NCBI GenBank assembly: GCA_040143965.1
Contig: JASJQH010000155.1
Location: 1-24,340, forward strand
Reading direction: 5' to 3'
Source: Basidiobolus ranarum
Lineage: Eukaryota > Basidiobolomycota > Basidiobolomycetes > Basidiobolales
Length of the DNA: 24,340 bases
Positions 8,717-19,621 of the stretch are shown piece by piece. A program made the position numbers and the translations under genes. Position 1 is the first letter of the stretch, and every line of letters begins with the position of its first letter. The notes below the pieces were generated by a model, which was given only the letters and a program-made list of their open reading frames with translations, did not search any database and was not told the origin of the DNA.

Positions 8717-9568
8717 ATGTTCTCACCACCCCCACATGATAATAAAAGTTCTAATCATCCGAAACCGGTAAGAACAAGAAGCTCGGGTTCAATGGTATAC
8801 TGTGTGCGGTGCATCGTGTATCGCATATGGTGTACTGAAAACCAAATCTCTTACTCTCTGTCGTGGGAACAGGTCAGTGGTGATGCACATTTACTCAGTT
8901 TGTGGGACAAAGTCACTGGCATTGCTTTTCATTGGGCTGGGATGAGTTCACATGAGCTACTCACCTTCTTTGACCAGATTCGTATTGAAATAAGCAAGAG
9001 AAGACGTTTAAGCTCATGTGTGTGAAAACTAGACAGCTTCTGATTAATGGAATTATGAGGGGCTATTCTCCACGGATATAATTTGCATTAGGTCGGCTCT
9101 TTTATGAAACTTGCAGTCGGCTAAATACTGGAGTACAAGCTATATCTCATATGATGGACATGTTCAAACCTTCACATCTGCTCACAAATGTAGTAAATCA
9201 ATGCCACATCTACAGAATGGGAGTTCCACCTCATCTCCTACAGTGCGGTACTTCGGCAATACAGTGAGAAACTAACAAACCGTGACAGACGACACGAAAC
9301 TCAGATTATCAAGCATATGAAGCCCGGCAACTCAATCAACCATCTACGTTAATCACCCTATTTATCGAAAAATGCGGTGATTTATCAGCGAATATTTGAA
9401 GGCACTAGGTTCCTGAATCCAGTTGTAGATAATTTACAAATCAACCAACTGCCTTGTCTCGGAGGCAGACAATCGCGGATGGAAAATTCCACCAATCTAG
9501 ACCTGGGCTGCTCAAAGTGGACTCTTCAGTCCAAAGCGTATGCTATGTTAGTCCTTGGATGGAATTGA
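8717..9568 (+). pseudogene. Decayed coding-like tract, family unknown
   Basis: A series of short open stretches on the plus strand with protein-like composition: 8717-9025 (SWEQVSGDAHLL, MSSHELLTFFDQI), another frame from about 9010 to 9270 (KTRQLLINGIMRG, SHMMDMFKPSHLL, YRMGVPPHLL), and short ones beyond, up to 9568. They lie one after another, as fragments of a single former gene would, with at least two or three interruptions and no convincing introns at the breaks. Helix-like Leu patterns loosely recall helical-repeat proteins such as PPR, but I cannot assign a family. It could also be two small unrelated genes or chance open frames. Confidence 0.3.
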
Positions 9569-9901
9569 TATCGTCGCGCAAGGGGATGGGGTGAGCGCTT
9601 AATCATTGGGTAAGTCTAATATCTGTTGATCGCTTGATCACTTAATCATACGAACCTAATGAGGGCAAGCGATTCGTAAATAAAGATCCTATGTCGCTCT
9701 GTGATTGGCCATTCTAATCAACTTTTGTGAATCCTTCCTTTTGGGTGAGTGTTTTGTATGGGGAGGGGTTAGTATATAAGGAAAGGAGATTCTCTGTTTG
9801 CTACTCAGGCCCCCACAACCTCATCGTTTTATATATCGTTCAACTCAAACCAGAGTAATCATCACTTCTCTCCTCGTCTCTTATACAATTTACTGATAAT
9901 C
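9569..9901 (+). promoter_or_regulatory. Upstream region of the acetyl-CoA synthetase gene
   Basis: It contains an inverted CCAAT box (ATTGG, 9704-9708), a GGGGAGGGG stretch (9760-9768) that includes the stress-element core AGGGG, a TATA box TATATAAG at 9773-9780, and a CT-rich leader (about 9862-9890) before the ATG. This is the usual layout of a strongly expressed fungal metabolic gene. Factor identities are inference. Confidence 0.5.
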
Positions 9902-11983
9902 ATGGTCATTGTCGAGCAAGCTGTTCATCCTAAATTCGATCTTAAAGACGATAAGCACAAACAATACAATGAAGCCTCGGAACATCAATCAAAGACTCTC
10001 CCCGAAGGTTTCTCGGACCCTGACCCCATTCATCCTGTTCCCAAGAAACTAAGGGACCCCAAATACCCTACTCCTCACTTTAGTTCTCTGGAGCAGTACA
10101 AGGCCGCGTATAAACAAAGTATTGAAGATCCAGATACTTACTTTGACAAACTTGCCAAGGAGCTTCTCCACTGGTTTAAGCCTTTCGAAGCCGTTCGATC
10201 CGGCTCTTTCCACGAAGGTGATGTTTCCTGGTTCCATGATGGAGAGATTAATGCATGCTATAACTGTGTCGATCGTCACGCTTTGAAAGATCCCAACAGA
10301 GTTGCCATTATCTACGAACAAGACGAGCCAGGAACTGAAGCTCTTAAGATCACTTATCAAGAGTTGTTGCGTGAAGTTTCTCGTCTGGCCAACTTATTCC
10401 AATCCTATGGCTTGAAGAAGGGTGACACCGTTGCTATTTATTTGCCTATGGTTCCCGAGGCCGTGATCTCTATGTTAGCTTGCGCAAGAATTGGACTTGT
10501 TCATAATGTTGTGTTTGCTGGATTCTCAGCAGAATCATTAGCTGAACGTATTCAAGATGCCTCTTGCAAACTTTTGATTACTTGCGATGAGGGCAAACGT
10601 GGTGGAAAGGTTGTTCACACCAAGAAGATTGCCGATGAAGCAGTAAAGATCTGCCCTACCATCCAAAGAGTTCTGGTAGTTCAGAGAACCGGTAATCCTG
10701 ATATCACTTTGGATTCCTCACTCGAAGGTTGGTGGCACGTGGAGTTACAGAAGGCTCGCCCCTACTGTGTTCCCACTCCTATGCACCCCGAGGATCCTTT
10801 ATTCTTACTTTATACCTCTGGCTCTACTGGTAAACCTAAAGGTGTTCTTCATACTACTGCTGGATACTTACTTGGAACCACTGCCACCGTGAAATATATC
10901 TTTGATCTTCACGAGGGTGACGTCTTTGGTTGTATGGCTGATGTCGGATGGATCACTGGACATTCCTACATTGTTTATGGTCCTCTTTCCAACGGTGTAA
11001 CCACTGTTCTCTTTGAATCGATTCCTACTTATCCTGATGGAGGTCGTTACTGGGACTTGGTCTCTAAGCACAAACTCACTCAATTCTACACTGCCCCCAC
11101 TGCTATCAGAGCATTGAGAAGACTAGGGGATCAATTTGTTGAAGGTTATGACCTTTCTTCATTGCGTGTGATTGGAAGTGTCGGTGAGCCCATTAACCCT
11201 GAGGCTTGGAACTGGTACAACACTGTCGTCGGTAAGGGCGAGTGTGCTGTTGTGGATACCTACTGGCAAACTGAGACTGGATCCATTATTGTTACTCCGT
11301 TACCTGGTGCCATCGCTACCAAACCTGGAAGTGCCACTTTACCCTTCTTTGGTATCGATGTTGTTATCTTGGACCCACATACCGGCCAAGAACTTGAGGG
11401 CCTTGATGTTACTGGTGTCTTAGCAGTTAGAAACCCCTGGCCATCTATGGCACGTACCATCTATAATGATCATCAACGTTATTTGAATACATATACTCGT
11501 GCTTATCAGGGTTATTACTTCACTGGCGATGGTGCTACTCGTGATAAAGATGGCTACATCTGGATTCGTGGACGTGTTGATGATGTTATCAACGTATCTG
11601 GACATCGTCTTAGTACGGCCGAGATCGAATCCGCTCTCATTCTTCATGAGGCCGTTGCTGAGGCAGCAGTGGTTGCGATGAACGATGATTTGACTGGACA
11701 AGCCATTTGTTGCTATATTACAGTCAAACCCGAGTTCGTTCAAGAAGAAGATGCTGTAATTATTAAAGGATTGGTGGGTGCTATTCGTAAGCACATTGGA
11801 CCTTTTGCTACCCCCAAGAAAATCTTTATTGTTCCTGACCTTCCCAAGACTAGAAGTGGTAAAATTATGCGTCGTATTTTGAGAAAGATCGTCGCTGGAG
11901 AAGCTGACTCTCTTGGTGATTTAAGTACCGTTGCTGATCCTGGCATCGTTGAGGTCTTGATTAACAAAGTTGCTGGTAATTAA
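9902..11983 (+). CDS. ACS: Acetyl-CoA synthetase (AMP-forming), 693 aa, intronless
   Basis: Makes acetyl-CoA from acetate, ATP and CoA through acetyl-AMP, in cytosol and nucleus, feeding lipid and sterol synthesis and histone acetylation. The single exon is full length (family about 650-710 aa). Motifs in order: AMP-binding P-loop [11 protein letters not shown] (304-314), [15 protein letters not shown] (348-362), [10 protein letters not shown] (452-461) with the tryptophan that restricts the pocket to acetate, YFTGDGA (539-545), hinge [13 protein letters not shown] (557-569), and PKTRSGK (648-654) whose Lys654 is the adenylation-step lysine silenced by acylation in this family. There is no N-terminal targeting peptide and no C-terminal peroxisomal signal (ends AGN). 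It is the only sizeable intronless gene in the window. The start fits the CT-rich leader and TATA box upstream; poly(A) signal at 12113. Confidence 0.97.
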   Translation: MVIVEQAVHPKFDLKDDKHKQYNEASEHQSKTLPEGFSDPDPIHPVPKKLRDPKYPTPHFSSLEQYKAAYKQSIEDPDTYFDKLAKELLHWFKPFEAVRSGSFHEGDVSWFHDGEINACYNCVDRHALKDPNRVAIIYEQDEPGTEALKITYQELLREVSRLANLFQSYGLKKGDTVAIYLPMVPEAVISMLACARIGLVHNVVFAGFSAESLAERIQDASCKLLITCDEGKRGGKVVHTKKIADEAVKICPTIQRVLVVQRTGNPDITLDSSLEGWWHVELQKARPYCVPTPMHPEDPLFLLYTSGSTGKPKGVLHTTAGYLLGTTATVKYIFDLHEGDVFGCMADVGWITGHSYIVYGPLSNGVTTVLFESIPTYPDGGRYWDLVSKHKLTQFYTAPTAIRALRRLGDQFVEGYDLSSLRVIGSVGEPINPEAWNWYNTVVGKGECAVVDTYWQTETGSIIVTPLPGAIATKPGSATLPFFGIDVVILDPHTGQELEGLDVTGVLAVRNPWPSMARTIYNDHQRYLNTYTRAYQGYYFTGDGATRDKDGYIWIRGRVDDVINVSGHRLSTAEIESALILHEAVAEAAVVAMNDDLTGQAICCYITVKPEFVQEEDAVIIKGLVGAIRKHIGPFATPKKIFIVPDLPKTRSGKIMRRILRKIVAGEADSLGDLSTVADPGIVEVLINKVAGN

Positions 11984-12112
11984 ATAGTAATAACCAAAGC
12001 AACTGTACTCAACAACTTCAATTCCTTAACATATCATGCACACATTTAAATAATCCCAATTCATTACGATTCATCTTACCAGTTTGCAACTGTTGTAATT
12101 ATCGAAGTATTC

Positions 12113-12118
12113 AATAAA
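12113..12118 (+). terminator. Poly(A) signal of the acetyl-CoA synthetase gene
   Basis: AATAAA 130 bp after the stop codon. Confidence 0.5.
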
Positions 12119-12599
12119 ATTCATTTCATTTGCCATATTCGCTCTGTTCGCCCTATTCACTATATTCATTTGCTGTATTTAGCAACACCATTGACTTTCC
12201 TAGCTTACTTTACACTTTATCTTTCAAACTCCATAAATACTCCCTCGCCCCCTCAATGAACTGAACACGTGGCAAGTTTAAATTGATCTACGTGGATAAA
12301 CCTTACAATGCAATACAACTGATTGAATATAGTATAGAATGCTCTAAGCCACAAAGTTCTATATATACTTATCATCGGCTGATATCTGATGTTCTATCCG
12401 AAGAGATAATGATCTAATCCAAGCAATATAAAGATTTGATTTGTGTGTTACGCATTAAATTAAATGTCTAAAAGTTAATCAATGAATTAAACCAATATTA
12501 ACGATCTTGAATAAATTTCTAATTCTTGAAGATTGCTCAAAGTTATTCTACTTGACAAACACTTTCGTCTAGTCCTCACGTACTCCAGTCAGCCCCAAC
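12119..12599. other. Gene-free interval
   Basis: No gene seen. It presumably holds the promoter of the TRAPP subunit gene. Short CATATTCGC/CTATTCAC-like pyrimidine-rich repeats near 12130-12180 are unremarkable. Confidence 0.4.
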
Positions 12600-13305
12600 A
12601 TGGAGGACAAGATTCGTATCAACTGCATCGCAGTTGTAGGAAAGCAGGTAATTTTCTGTGAACCTTTCCATTTGAAACCCGTTCTTGTTAGTAATGTTCT
12701 TCGGTTTAACCACATTCCTTGACCAAGTAGAATAACCCTTTGTACATCAAAAGTTTCGATCCTCAACAACCTGACCTTAAATATCATTATATCGCCCATA
12801 CTTCTTGTGATGTTATTGAAGAAAGAGGTATTTCAACTTTATCATAATAATTCCACCTATTATTTACCTCTGAGGCTCTTCTTTCAAAGCCGCTTCCGCT
12901 TCTAAAACAAACGATCTCTACCTTGGTTTACTCTATACTATTGACGATTTAGCAGTGTAAGTGGATTTCTGGAAAAGTGATGTGTAAAAATAAATAGAAT
13001 AATATACTTATGTTTGACTTGTAGATATGGTTATATGACAAATACCCGAATCAAGTTTATCCTTGTATTAACGCTTCGAGAAACCATCATCCGCGATGCT
13101 GAAGTTCGAAATGTAAAACTATACTGTTACTACTAAATATCTACCTACTTCTACTGACAGTATTTTTTAGATTTTCAAGAGAATTCATGCTGCTTACATA
13201 TCCCTTATATGTAATCCATTTTACGATATGGATAGTAATAAATTCATCAAGAGTCCACGGTTTGCATCATTAGTGGAGATGATAGGTAGTGGTAAAGATA
13301 TTTAA
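12600..13305 (+). CDS. TRAPPC2L/Tca17-like TRAPP complex subunit (5 exons)
   Basis: Exons 12600-12647, 12731-12827, 12875-12956, 13025-13112 and 13171-13305 join in frame to 149 residues. The order of conserved segments is that of the sedlin/TRAPPC2-like longin fold: INCIAVVGKQNNPLYIKSF, then LKYHYIAHTSCDVIEE, DLYLGLLYTIDDLAVYGYMTN, IKFILVL, IRDAEVRNIFKRIHAAYI and CNPFYDMDS. In human TRAPPC2L the same blocks read [48 protein letters not shown] and CNPFYNPG. Family role: subunit of the TRAPP tethering complex, acting in Rab activation at the Golgi. Exons are tiny (48-135 nt), so single open frames miss it. Intron 2 uses an acceptor TGAG with a weak pyrimidine tract; the flanking reading frame supports it. 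AATAAA at 13363. Confidence 0.88.
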
Positions 13306-13692
13306 CATCTTGATACATTTAACAGTAATCCCTAACCCCAAGGAAATGCTCACTTTTGTGATAATAAATGAAATATTCATCGTAAAACTAACCACTCTTA
13401 ACACTAAGTAACATTCGATATTCATGCATCAAGACTAAAGGAATCGATCAACCAATTTCATCTTTGATTGGCCTTGGTATTTGTTTTGCTTTTTAACCTT
13501 GGATCACATAGGATCTTATTATAGTATAACGAAACTGTATGATTTGACGTGAATAATCAACAACGTATTTGTTTTGATCTGTCGAAAAGGGATTTCATCA
13601 ACAATAGTATTACCAGGTCGTGACTTTATTTTCCAACTGGTATATAGAGAATTTATCGTTTATTGTGTCTTATTCTATACCACAATATCGAT
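13306..13692. other. Intergenic, promoter side of the DNMT1 gene
   Basis: AT-rich, no gene seen. It includes the AATAAA of the TRAPP gene at 13363-13368 and the presumed promoter of the methyltransferase gene. Confidence 0.4.
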
Positions 13693-16600
13693 ATGTTAGG
13701 CGAGTCATACGATCCCGACCTATTGAAAGAGTTTTATCCAGCTCTATTTAAAAAGTATCCTATGCTTAAACCAGGTGAGAGAGCAAACCTTTGAGCCAAC
13801 TAGCGTTCCAGGAAATACTTAACTCTATTTTTTTAGCTACTATACATGCTGCGTTAAGTGAGGTTGATTTTGACCAAGACGCGGCGTTTGAAGTATTGGA
13901 TTTATTAGCAACAACCAAGGCCAAACCAAATTTGATTAAAAAACGTACCACTTCTTCTTCAGTATTCGAAGTGGTTATCACTAAAAAGCCTAAAAGTGAA
14001 AAATACCAAGACTTTACGACATTCTTGGGTGGTCTTTCTACTCCCGAAACCTCGGTAGAGAATGTATTTACCTCGAAATTACTTCGATTCTCATACACAT
14101 TTCTAAACTATTTATCAAATTAGGAAACTCTTACTAACTCTCCTAAAGTAAATAAGGGTAAAGGGAAATTAGTTGAGGTTAGTGCGGGGTTTATTTCTAT
14201 TCTATCGAAGGGGATGTTAAATTTATAGCTTCTCTAACTAGTACCCAGTGAATTCAACCACCAAGTCTAATCCGGAAACCACGGTTGAGAACCAAATCAC
14301 ACCACCGATTGAGGATGATGAATCCACCTCAGCCTCGCAGACTGAATCTTCAAACGAATCATTACCTTTGTCTAAAGCGTCTAAAGGTACACGAAAGACT
14401 CGTACCAATTCAATCAAATCATTCCTAGAAAAGGGGAAGACCGAGAGCAAGGCCAATGCTATCGAGACCAAATTAACAGTTAAATCTCCACTTGAAAAAG
14501 GCAAAACCGCAAGCAAGGCCAATCCCACTGAATCCAAACCAACCTTCAAATCCTCTGCGTCCAGATATGTCTGTCCACCAGAGGAACTTCAGGAAGACGA
14601 AAATCTGGAGATCTTCGGGGAGGATCTGTCGGAAATTGATGAGAATCACATTCCTTGTCGCACACTCGACAATTTTATCATTTATGATGTTGCAAAGAAC
14701 AATCAAATAGTCAGTATTGAGAAGATTGACGATGAAGGAAGAGAATTAAGAGCTTCAGGTGTGGTTAAAACCATCATGGTATCTGACGATGGTCCAGTAA
14801 ACACCGGGAACGCTGTGGATGAGGATCAAGATGACGAGGATTTTGAGATTGACGAAAACGGAGATTTAAACCCAACCAACGGATTCAGTGGACAGGCAGT
14901 TAAGCTCAGCACCATCTTCTATTGGGAGGTTCAATTAGTGGATGACGGTATGAGTGCCATCTGGCTACGTACTCAGTACTCCTGGTACAAACTGGTGCGG
15001 CCCATTGAAGAGTACGAGAAGTATTATCTCCACATATTCAAGAAGATTCGACTTGCCAACATGCTGATCACTAAAATGGTAAACAATACTGCGGCTACAT
15101 ATCAGGATTTCTTATCCACCATGAACCAATCTTTAGTCGGCTCTTCAAACACCGATGATATGCGTATCAACTTCTATGAACGGGACATCATCAACAATAT
15201 TGATTATATCTGCGAGGAGATCAACGTTTACCTGGAGGATCAAGACGATTACTCCATCTTCAATAGTCCATTGCTTCATAAACTCACTGAGATCCGTAAC
15301 AAAGATGAGGACGGAGGGATGTTCCGTGAGCCTCAACCCATCGACGTTCGTGATAGTGCTACTCGTAAAACGATCCGTAAAATCAAGAAATCCGAGCCCG
15401 AAGAGAATCCCGCATGTGTTACCCCGCATATCAGTAACTTAGCCAAGGGATTGTTCACCCGACATATTGTCATGTCTAAACATCTCGCTGATGCCGTAGC
15501 AGAGATGGAAGAAGCCAAGCAAGCTGGAGACAAGGATACCCCCGTCGATATTGAGAATGTCATTGATGTGATCGCCCCTCAAAAAAAGAGAGCAAAATCT
15601 TGCAGAGGCATGAAGATCTCTTGGGTCGGCGAAAGTACGGGAAGCCTTCGTTCCAAAACATATTACTCCCATGTACAGGTTGGTGAGACTGAGTTAACCA
15701 TCGGGGATTGTGTGTTGTTGGATACTCGCCCTACGGAGCCAAAATATGTCAAAATTCAATACATGTACCAGGATGCCTTTGGAGTGAAATATTTCCACGG
15801 ACGTACTTTGATTGGTGGTAAACAGACCGTTTTAGAAGAGGTTTCTCATCCTTTCGAGCTTTTCTTAGTAGATCAGTGCGATACTTGGAATATGACATCA
15901 ATCGCTGAGAAATGTGATCTGAAATTCCTTGAACCTGATGAGGCAGAGCCACAACTGCGACCCCATCCCGACTTCTACTTCTTTAGGTAAGTGATAAAGT
16001 GAATGTTTTCCCATTCAAACCATTGACACATTGATCTTCTATAGATATTGGTACGATCCCGCTTTCCCTACATTCGAGGATATATCCAAACATGAGCTAA
16101 CACCCGAGGGAAATAAGAGATTAAAGGGATGTTATTCATGTGATCGCGAGCGTGAAGAACAAAGGAAGAAAACCCCTCATCCAGTAAACAAAAAAGGAGT
16201 TCGTGGTTTTCTTTACCACGGATTTGAGTATCATATCTCCGATTACGTTTATCTTCTACCTTCCACATCGTATGGGCCCTATGAGATCGGTCAGATTGTA
16301 GAGATAATGAGTTCTCGCGACGATATGAGTGACTTAAAGAGTGTGAAGGTTCGCAGTTTAGTTAGATGTGACACTCTCTTGACCAAGTATAAGTCAAAGA
16401 CTCCCCAAACCAATTTCGACAAGAAAGATGCCAGAGGGCTGTTTGTTACTGAACAATACCTTACTGTGAGTATCGATAAATTAGAGGGCACATGTTGGGT
16501 TCAACACAAAGATTTAATTCCAGATCTGGACTCCTATAAAGACCAAGCGGACACTTTCTACATTGCTGGACAGCGCACACATAGATCAAACAGTGAGCCA

Positions 16601-18136
16601 CTTGAAGAGGTGCCCGTTTCTTCCATTCGTACTTGTCAAGTGTGCAAGTCTGCTCGTGAAGAAGCTAACAGAAGATCGAAAAAACTTCAACAAAAGCGTA
16701 AACCTTTAGCCGCATTAGATATTTTCTCTGGTTGTGGTGGTCTTACATGTGGCTTGGAGCAATCCGGTGTTGTCGAAACCAAGTATGCAGTTGAGTTTTA
16801 CTCCAGTGCTGCCCTGAGTTTTGAAAAGAATTTTCCTGAGGCCAAAGTCTATAATCAGTGCGCCAATCTATTGCTCGATCGTGCCATCGCAGTCCATCGT
16901 GGGGAAGTACTTCCACCTGTCAAGGATCATATGGACCGCATAATGCCTGAAATGCCAGCTCCTCATGATGTTGATTTCATTTACTGTGGACCACCTTGCC
17001 AAGGATTCAGTGGTATTAATCGGTTCAAAAAGGCCAATGATGTTAAGAACTCTCTTATCGCCACTTCACTGAGTTACGTGGATTTCTATCGACCCGAGTA
17101 TTTCCTTTTGGAGAATGTTCGAGGAATGTTGGCATTTAAACTTGGAGGAGAACAAGATGGTACCAACAGAATCAAAGGTGGAATAAAAATGGGAGTGGTG
17201 AAGTTCATATTGCGTGCTTTGACCTCTATGGGTTACCAAACAAGATTTAGCTTACAGCAAGCTGGACATCACGGTCTTCCTCAGAGTCGTCGCCGTTTGT
17301 TCTTTTGGGGAGCTAAACGAGGCTCGAATCTACCAGATTTCCCACAACCATCCAACTGTTTCCCCAAGCAAGGCACCCTTAGTATCAACCTACCGAATGG
17401 AAGAAATTTCTGCGCAATTAAACGAACCACAGGACATGCACCTCATCATCCGGTTACGGTAGCTGATGCGATTTGTGATCTACCTGGATTCGAATATCGT
17501 AATCCTGAAGTGGTTTACAAAGACGAGAATCCCAGAAAGAGCATCTTCAAGAAGCTACCAGTTGCAGCCGGTGGCTATATTGGTACCATGGAGATGGAGT
17601 ACACCAATCCACCTCTGAGTGAATATCAACGACAACTTCGTAGAAAAGCCAAGAAATTACACAACCATGTTACCAGAGGGTTTAATAGCCTCACAACAGA
17701 ACGTCTGTGTAGAGTTCCCATGTGGGCAGGAGCAGATCATTCCAATCTACCAGAGAAGCTGAAGCCATGGTGTTTAAGCAGTCCGGATTCGGCAGCCAGC
17801 AGACATAATGGGTGGAAGGGATTATTCGGAAGATTGGATTTTGATGGCCACTTTCAAACCGCATTAACGGATATGCAACCAATGGGTAAACAAGGTACCG
17901 TGATACATCCAAATCAAGAGCGTGTACTTACCGTGAGAGAATGCGCCAGAGCCCAAGGTTTCCCGGACCATTTTGTATTCTATAATTTCAACAAACAAGA
18001 CGTAAAAGATCTGCACCGACAAGTAGGCAACGCAGTACCTCCACCATTAGCTGCTGCACTTGGCAGACAATTAAGAGCCGCCCTGGCTGAGACTGTCTCT
18101 GACTCAGATGATGAAGAGGTCGTAGAAGAAGCCTAA
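13693..18136 (+). CDS. DNMT1-type DNA (cytosine-5) methyltransferase with CUE-like N-terminus (5 exons)
   Basis: Exons 13693-13774, 13837-14054, 14124-14177, 14242-15986 and 16045-18136 join in frame to 1396 residues. Order: CUE-like segment (about 10-52; KKYPMLKPATIHAAL, AFEVLDLLAT), low-complexity linker with a 22-residue tandem repeat (178-221), RFTS domain (about 254-395; IPCRTLDNFIIYDV, FYWEVQL) with an acidic insert near 311-325, BAH1 (about 590-690), BAH2 (about 750-870), and the C5-methyltransferase (921-1385). The catalytic domain is intact: motif I DIFSGCGG (925-932), PPCQG with nucleophile Cys1018, ENVRG (1056), QSRRR (1113), RECARAQGFPDHF and QVGNAVPPPLAAALG. There is no CXXC zinc finger. 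The combination defines maintenance-type DNMT1, not Dim-2 or DNMT5. Exon 4 has no ATG before mid-RFTS, so exons 1-3 are needed to start translation. Poly(A) signal at 18273. Confidence 0.92.
14419..14550 (+). repeat. 66-nt tandem coding duplication in the DNMT1 linker
   Basis: Two in-frame 66-nt units, 14419-14484 and 14485-14550, encode SFLEKGKTESKAN... and SPLEKGKTASKAN..., 22 residues each. They are diverged at nucleotide level but clearly related. Lys-rich and probably disordered. Confidence 0.85.
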
Positions 18137-18272
18137 ATACGATACAGAAATGCGACCATTTTCTTGATTACTATAGTATTCGTTGTATTATTTACTAAAC
18201 ATCTAAGTTATTAGCGTAGACTTTCATGTGTCATTGATGGATTTTTTTCAATTTTATATTATTCGAACTTTA

Positions 18273-18278
18273 AATAAA
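18273..18278 (+). terminator. Poly(A) signal of the DNMT1 gene
   Basis: AATAAA 137 bp after the stop, in the 326-bp gap shared with the convergent ERG25 gene. Confidence 0.45.
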
Positions 18279-18462
18279 TTGGGTTAAATATTTCATAATC
18301 TCGACATAGTATTAAATATTTCAAAGATAAGCCCCTAGCGAAATGTTAAATGAATTAAGTGTGTAGATAACTATAAAAGACAAGAAAAATGCTTGGAAAA
18401 AACTAATTTCACAAAGAGAAAAATGGAAACTAAAACTGGATGTAAGTCTAAGCCGAGTCATA

Positions 18463-19563
18463 TTAATTGACTTTTTTGCCCTCAAGTTTTGCTTTCTTCA
18501 TAGCTTGTTGCTTACGATATGCCTTATACTTGTTATCAGTTCCAAATAAATGGTCCCAGATACGGAACGAGGAGGAATAACAGTTAACAAAAAACTGATG
18601 ATGATAGTCATGGTGTTCAGCTCCTCCCCAGAAAGGAACCCAATGGCGAAGTGACCAAGGGAAATCGTAGCCCGAGTGTGCATCTACAGCTTGCAATAAA
18701 CGACAACTCATCCATGCAAGCACAGTAATGACGTGCATATCACCAGTGAACCCAATCCAGATAAGAGGTCCACCGAATGTGCCCATAGCTAGAATCAAAG
18801 TTTCCAAAGGATGTGCATATTCAGCAGCCTAATACAAAAATATAAACAATACATCCAGCTTTAAAAAGACCTCTGAATCAAACTTACCAACCCACAAGGC
18901 GCGGTGAACTCATGGTGCTGCTTATGAATGAACTTGTAGAAGATTCCATAGTGTAAAAGGCGATGCATCCAATAATGATAAAAGTCCTCAACAACAAAGA
19001 AGAAAGAGATTTGTACTGCCATCTGAAGTCTGTTCAAATCCCAGCAAAGTTAACAACAGACTCACGACTAAAAATCGCATGCGGGAAAGGTACTTACAAA
19101 GAAGGGAAAGGGACTTCGGTGATCTTCATACCAAGAGCAGACACAGTAGGATGGAAAGCCATGATCATTGGAAGTTGAATGAAATGGTTTTGAATCAAAA
19201 CACTTTTCAAACACTTCCAACGAACTTCGTTACTAACAGGTTTACCCTAAGCAATAATATAACATCAGTATATGCTTTTAAAGGATAACGAATGTTACCG
19301 CTCTAACCTCCTGGAGTTTATATTTTTGCAACGAAGGAATATGTTCGGCAATCCAGAAGGGAACATAACGACCATAGTAGATGCACTGATGTGAAATAAA
19401 TGTTATCATAGCAAGAACTATAGCATGGTTCCTGCCTTCAAAAAGGGAGAGCCAAAAGCTTTCGATGTCATTTGGCTGGTATTCAGAACCAACACCGGTC
19501 CTATAGAAAAGAAGTTTCAGTAGTCACTCTTAAATAGTGGTGCTAATTTAACTAGGCTTACAT
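18463..19563 (-). CDS. ERG25: C-4 methylsterol oxidase (ERG25), start codon split by an intron
   Basis: Minus-strand coding exons are AT at 19562-19563, then 19308-19500, 19098-19246, 18888-19029 and 18463-18828, giving 283 residues. It removes the C-4 methyl groups of sterol intermediates in the ER during ergosterol synthesis. All three di-iron histidine clusters of the fatty-acid-hydroxylase superfamily are present: HRLLH (137-141), HKQHH (150-154) and HHDYHH (234-239), along with EYAHPLE and HSGYDFPW. The C-terminus GKKVN fits a KKXX ER-retrieval signal. The N-terminal exon keeps hydrophobic segments ([13 protein letters not shown]). The first donor interrupts the ATG (AT|G): upstream in the same frame there is a TAA and no other ATG, and unspliced RNA would read ATG-TAA. 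The second coding exon ends at a GTTAGA donor, which keeps the spacing seen in yeast Erg25. A 5'UTR intron (19622-19676) is likely. Confidence 0.92.
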
Positions 19564-19621
19564 CTTGGAATATTGCCAGAAAGATTAAGATTTCAAGAAG
19601 CTGAAGTGGCGAAGTTGTGAT

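Noticed and set aside
10049-11967. Minus-strand and alternate-frame open stretches across acetyl-CoA synthetase
   Set aside because: They are antisense or frame shadows of a fully conserved gene.
14248-15990. Methyltransferase gene starting inside exon 4
   Set aside because: The frame begins with GTG, and no ATG precedes the middle of the RFTS domain. Upstream exons join in phase and give a start.
16031-18136. Separate second gene for BAH2 plus methyltransferase
   Set aside because: The 58-nt phase-2 intron at 15987-16044 links it to the RFTS-BAH1 exon. Together they give the standard DNMT1 order.
18963-19288. Plus-strand open frames across ERG25
   Set aside because: They lie over conserved minus-strand exons and introns of ERG25 and have no protein features of their own.
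19299-19308. Alternative ERG25 donor nine nt downstream, adding Val-Arg-Ala
   Set aside because: It is in frame and possible, but the GTTAGA donor keeps the exact spacing between KLQ and CLKSVL seen in yeast Erg25.
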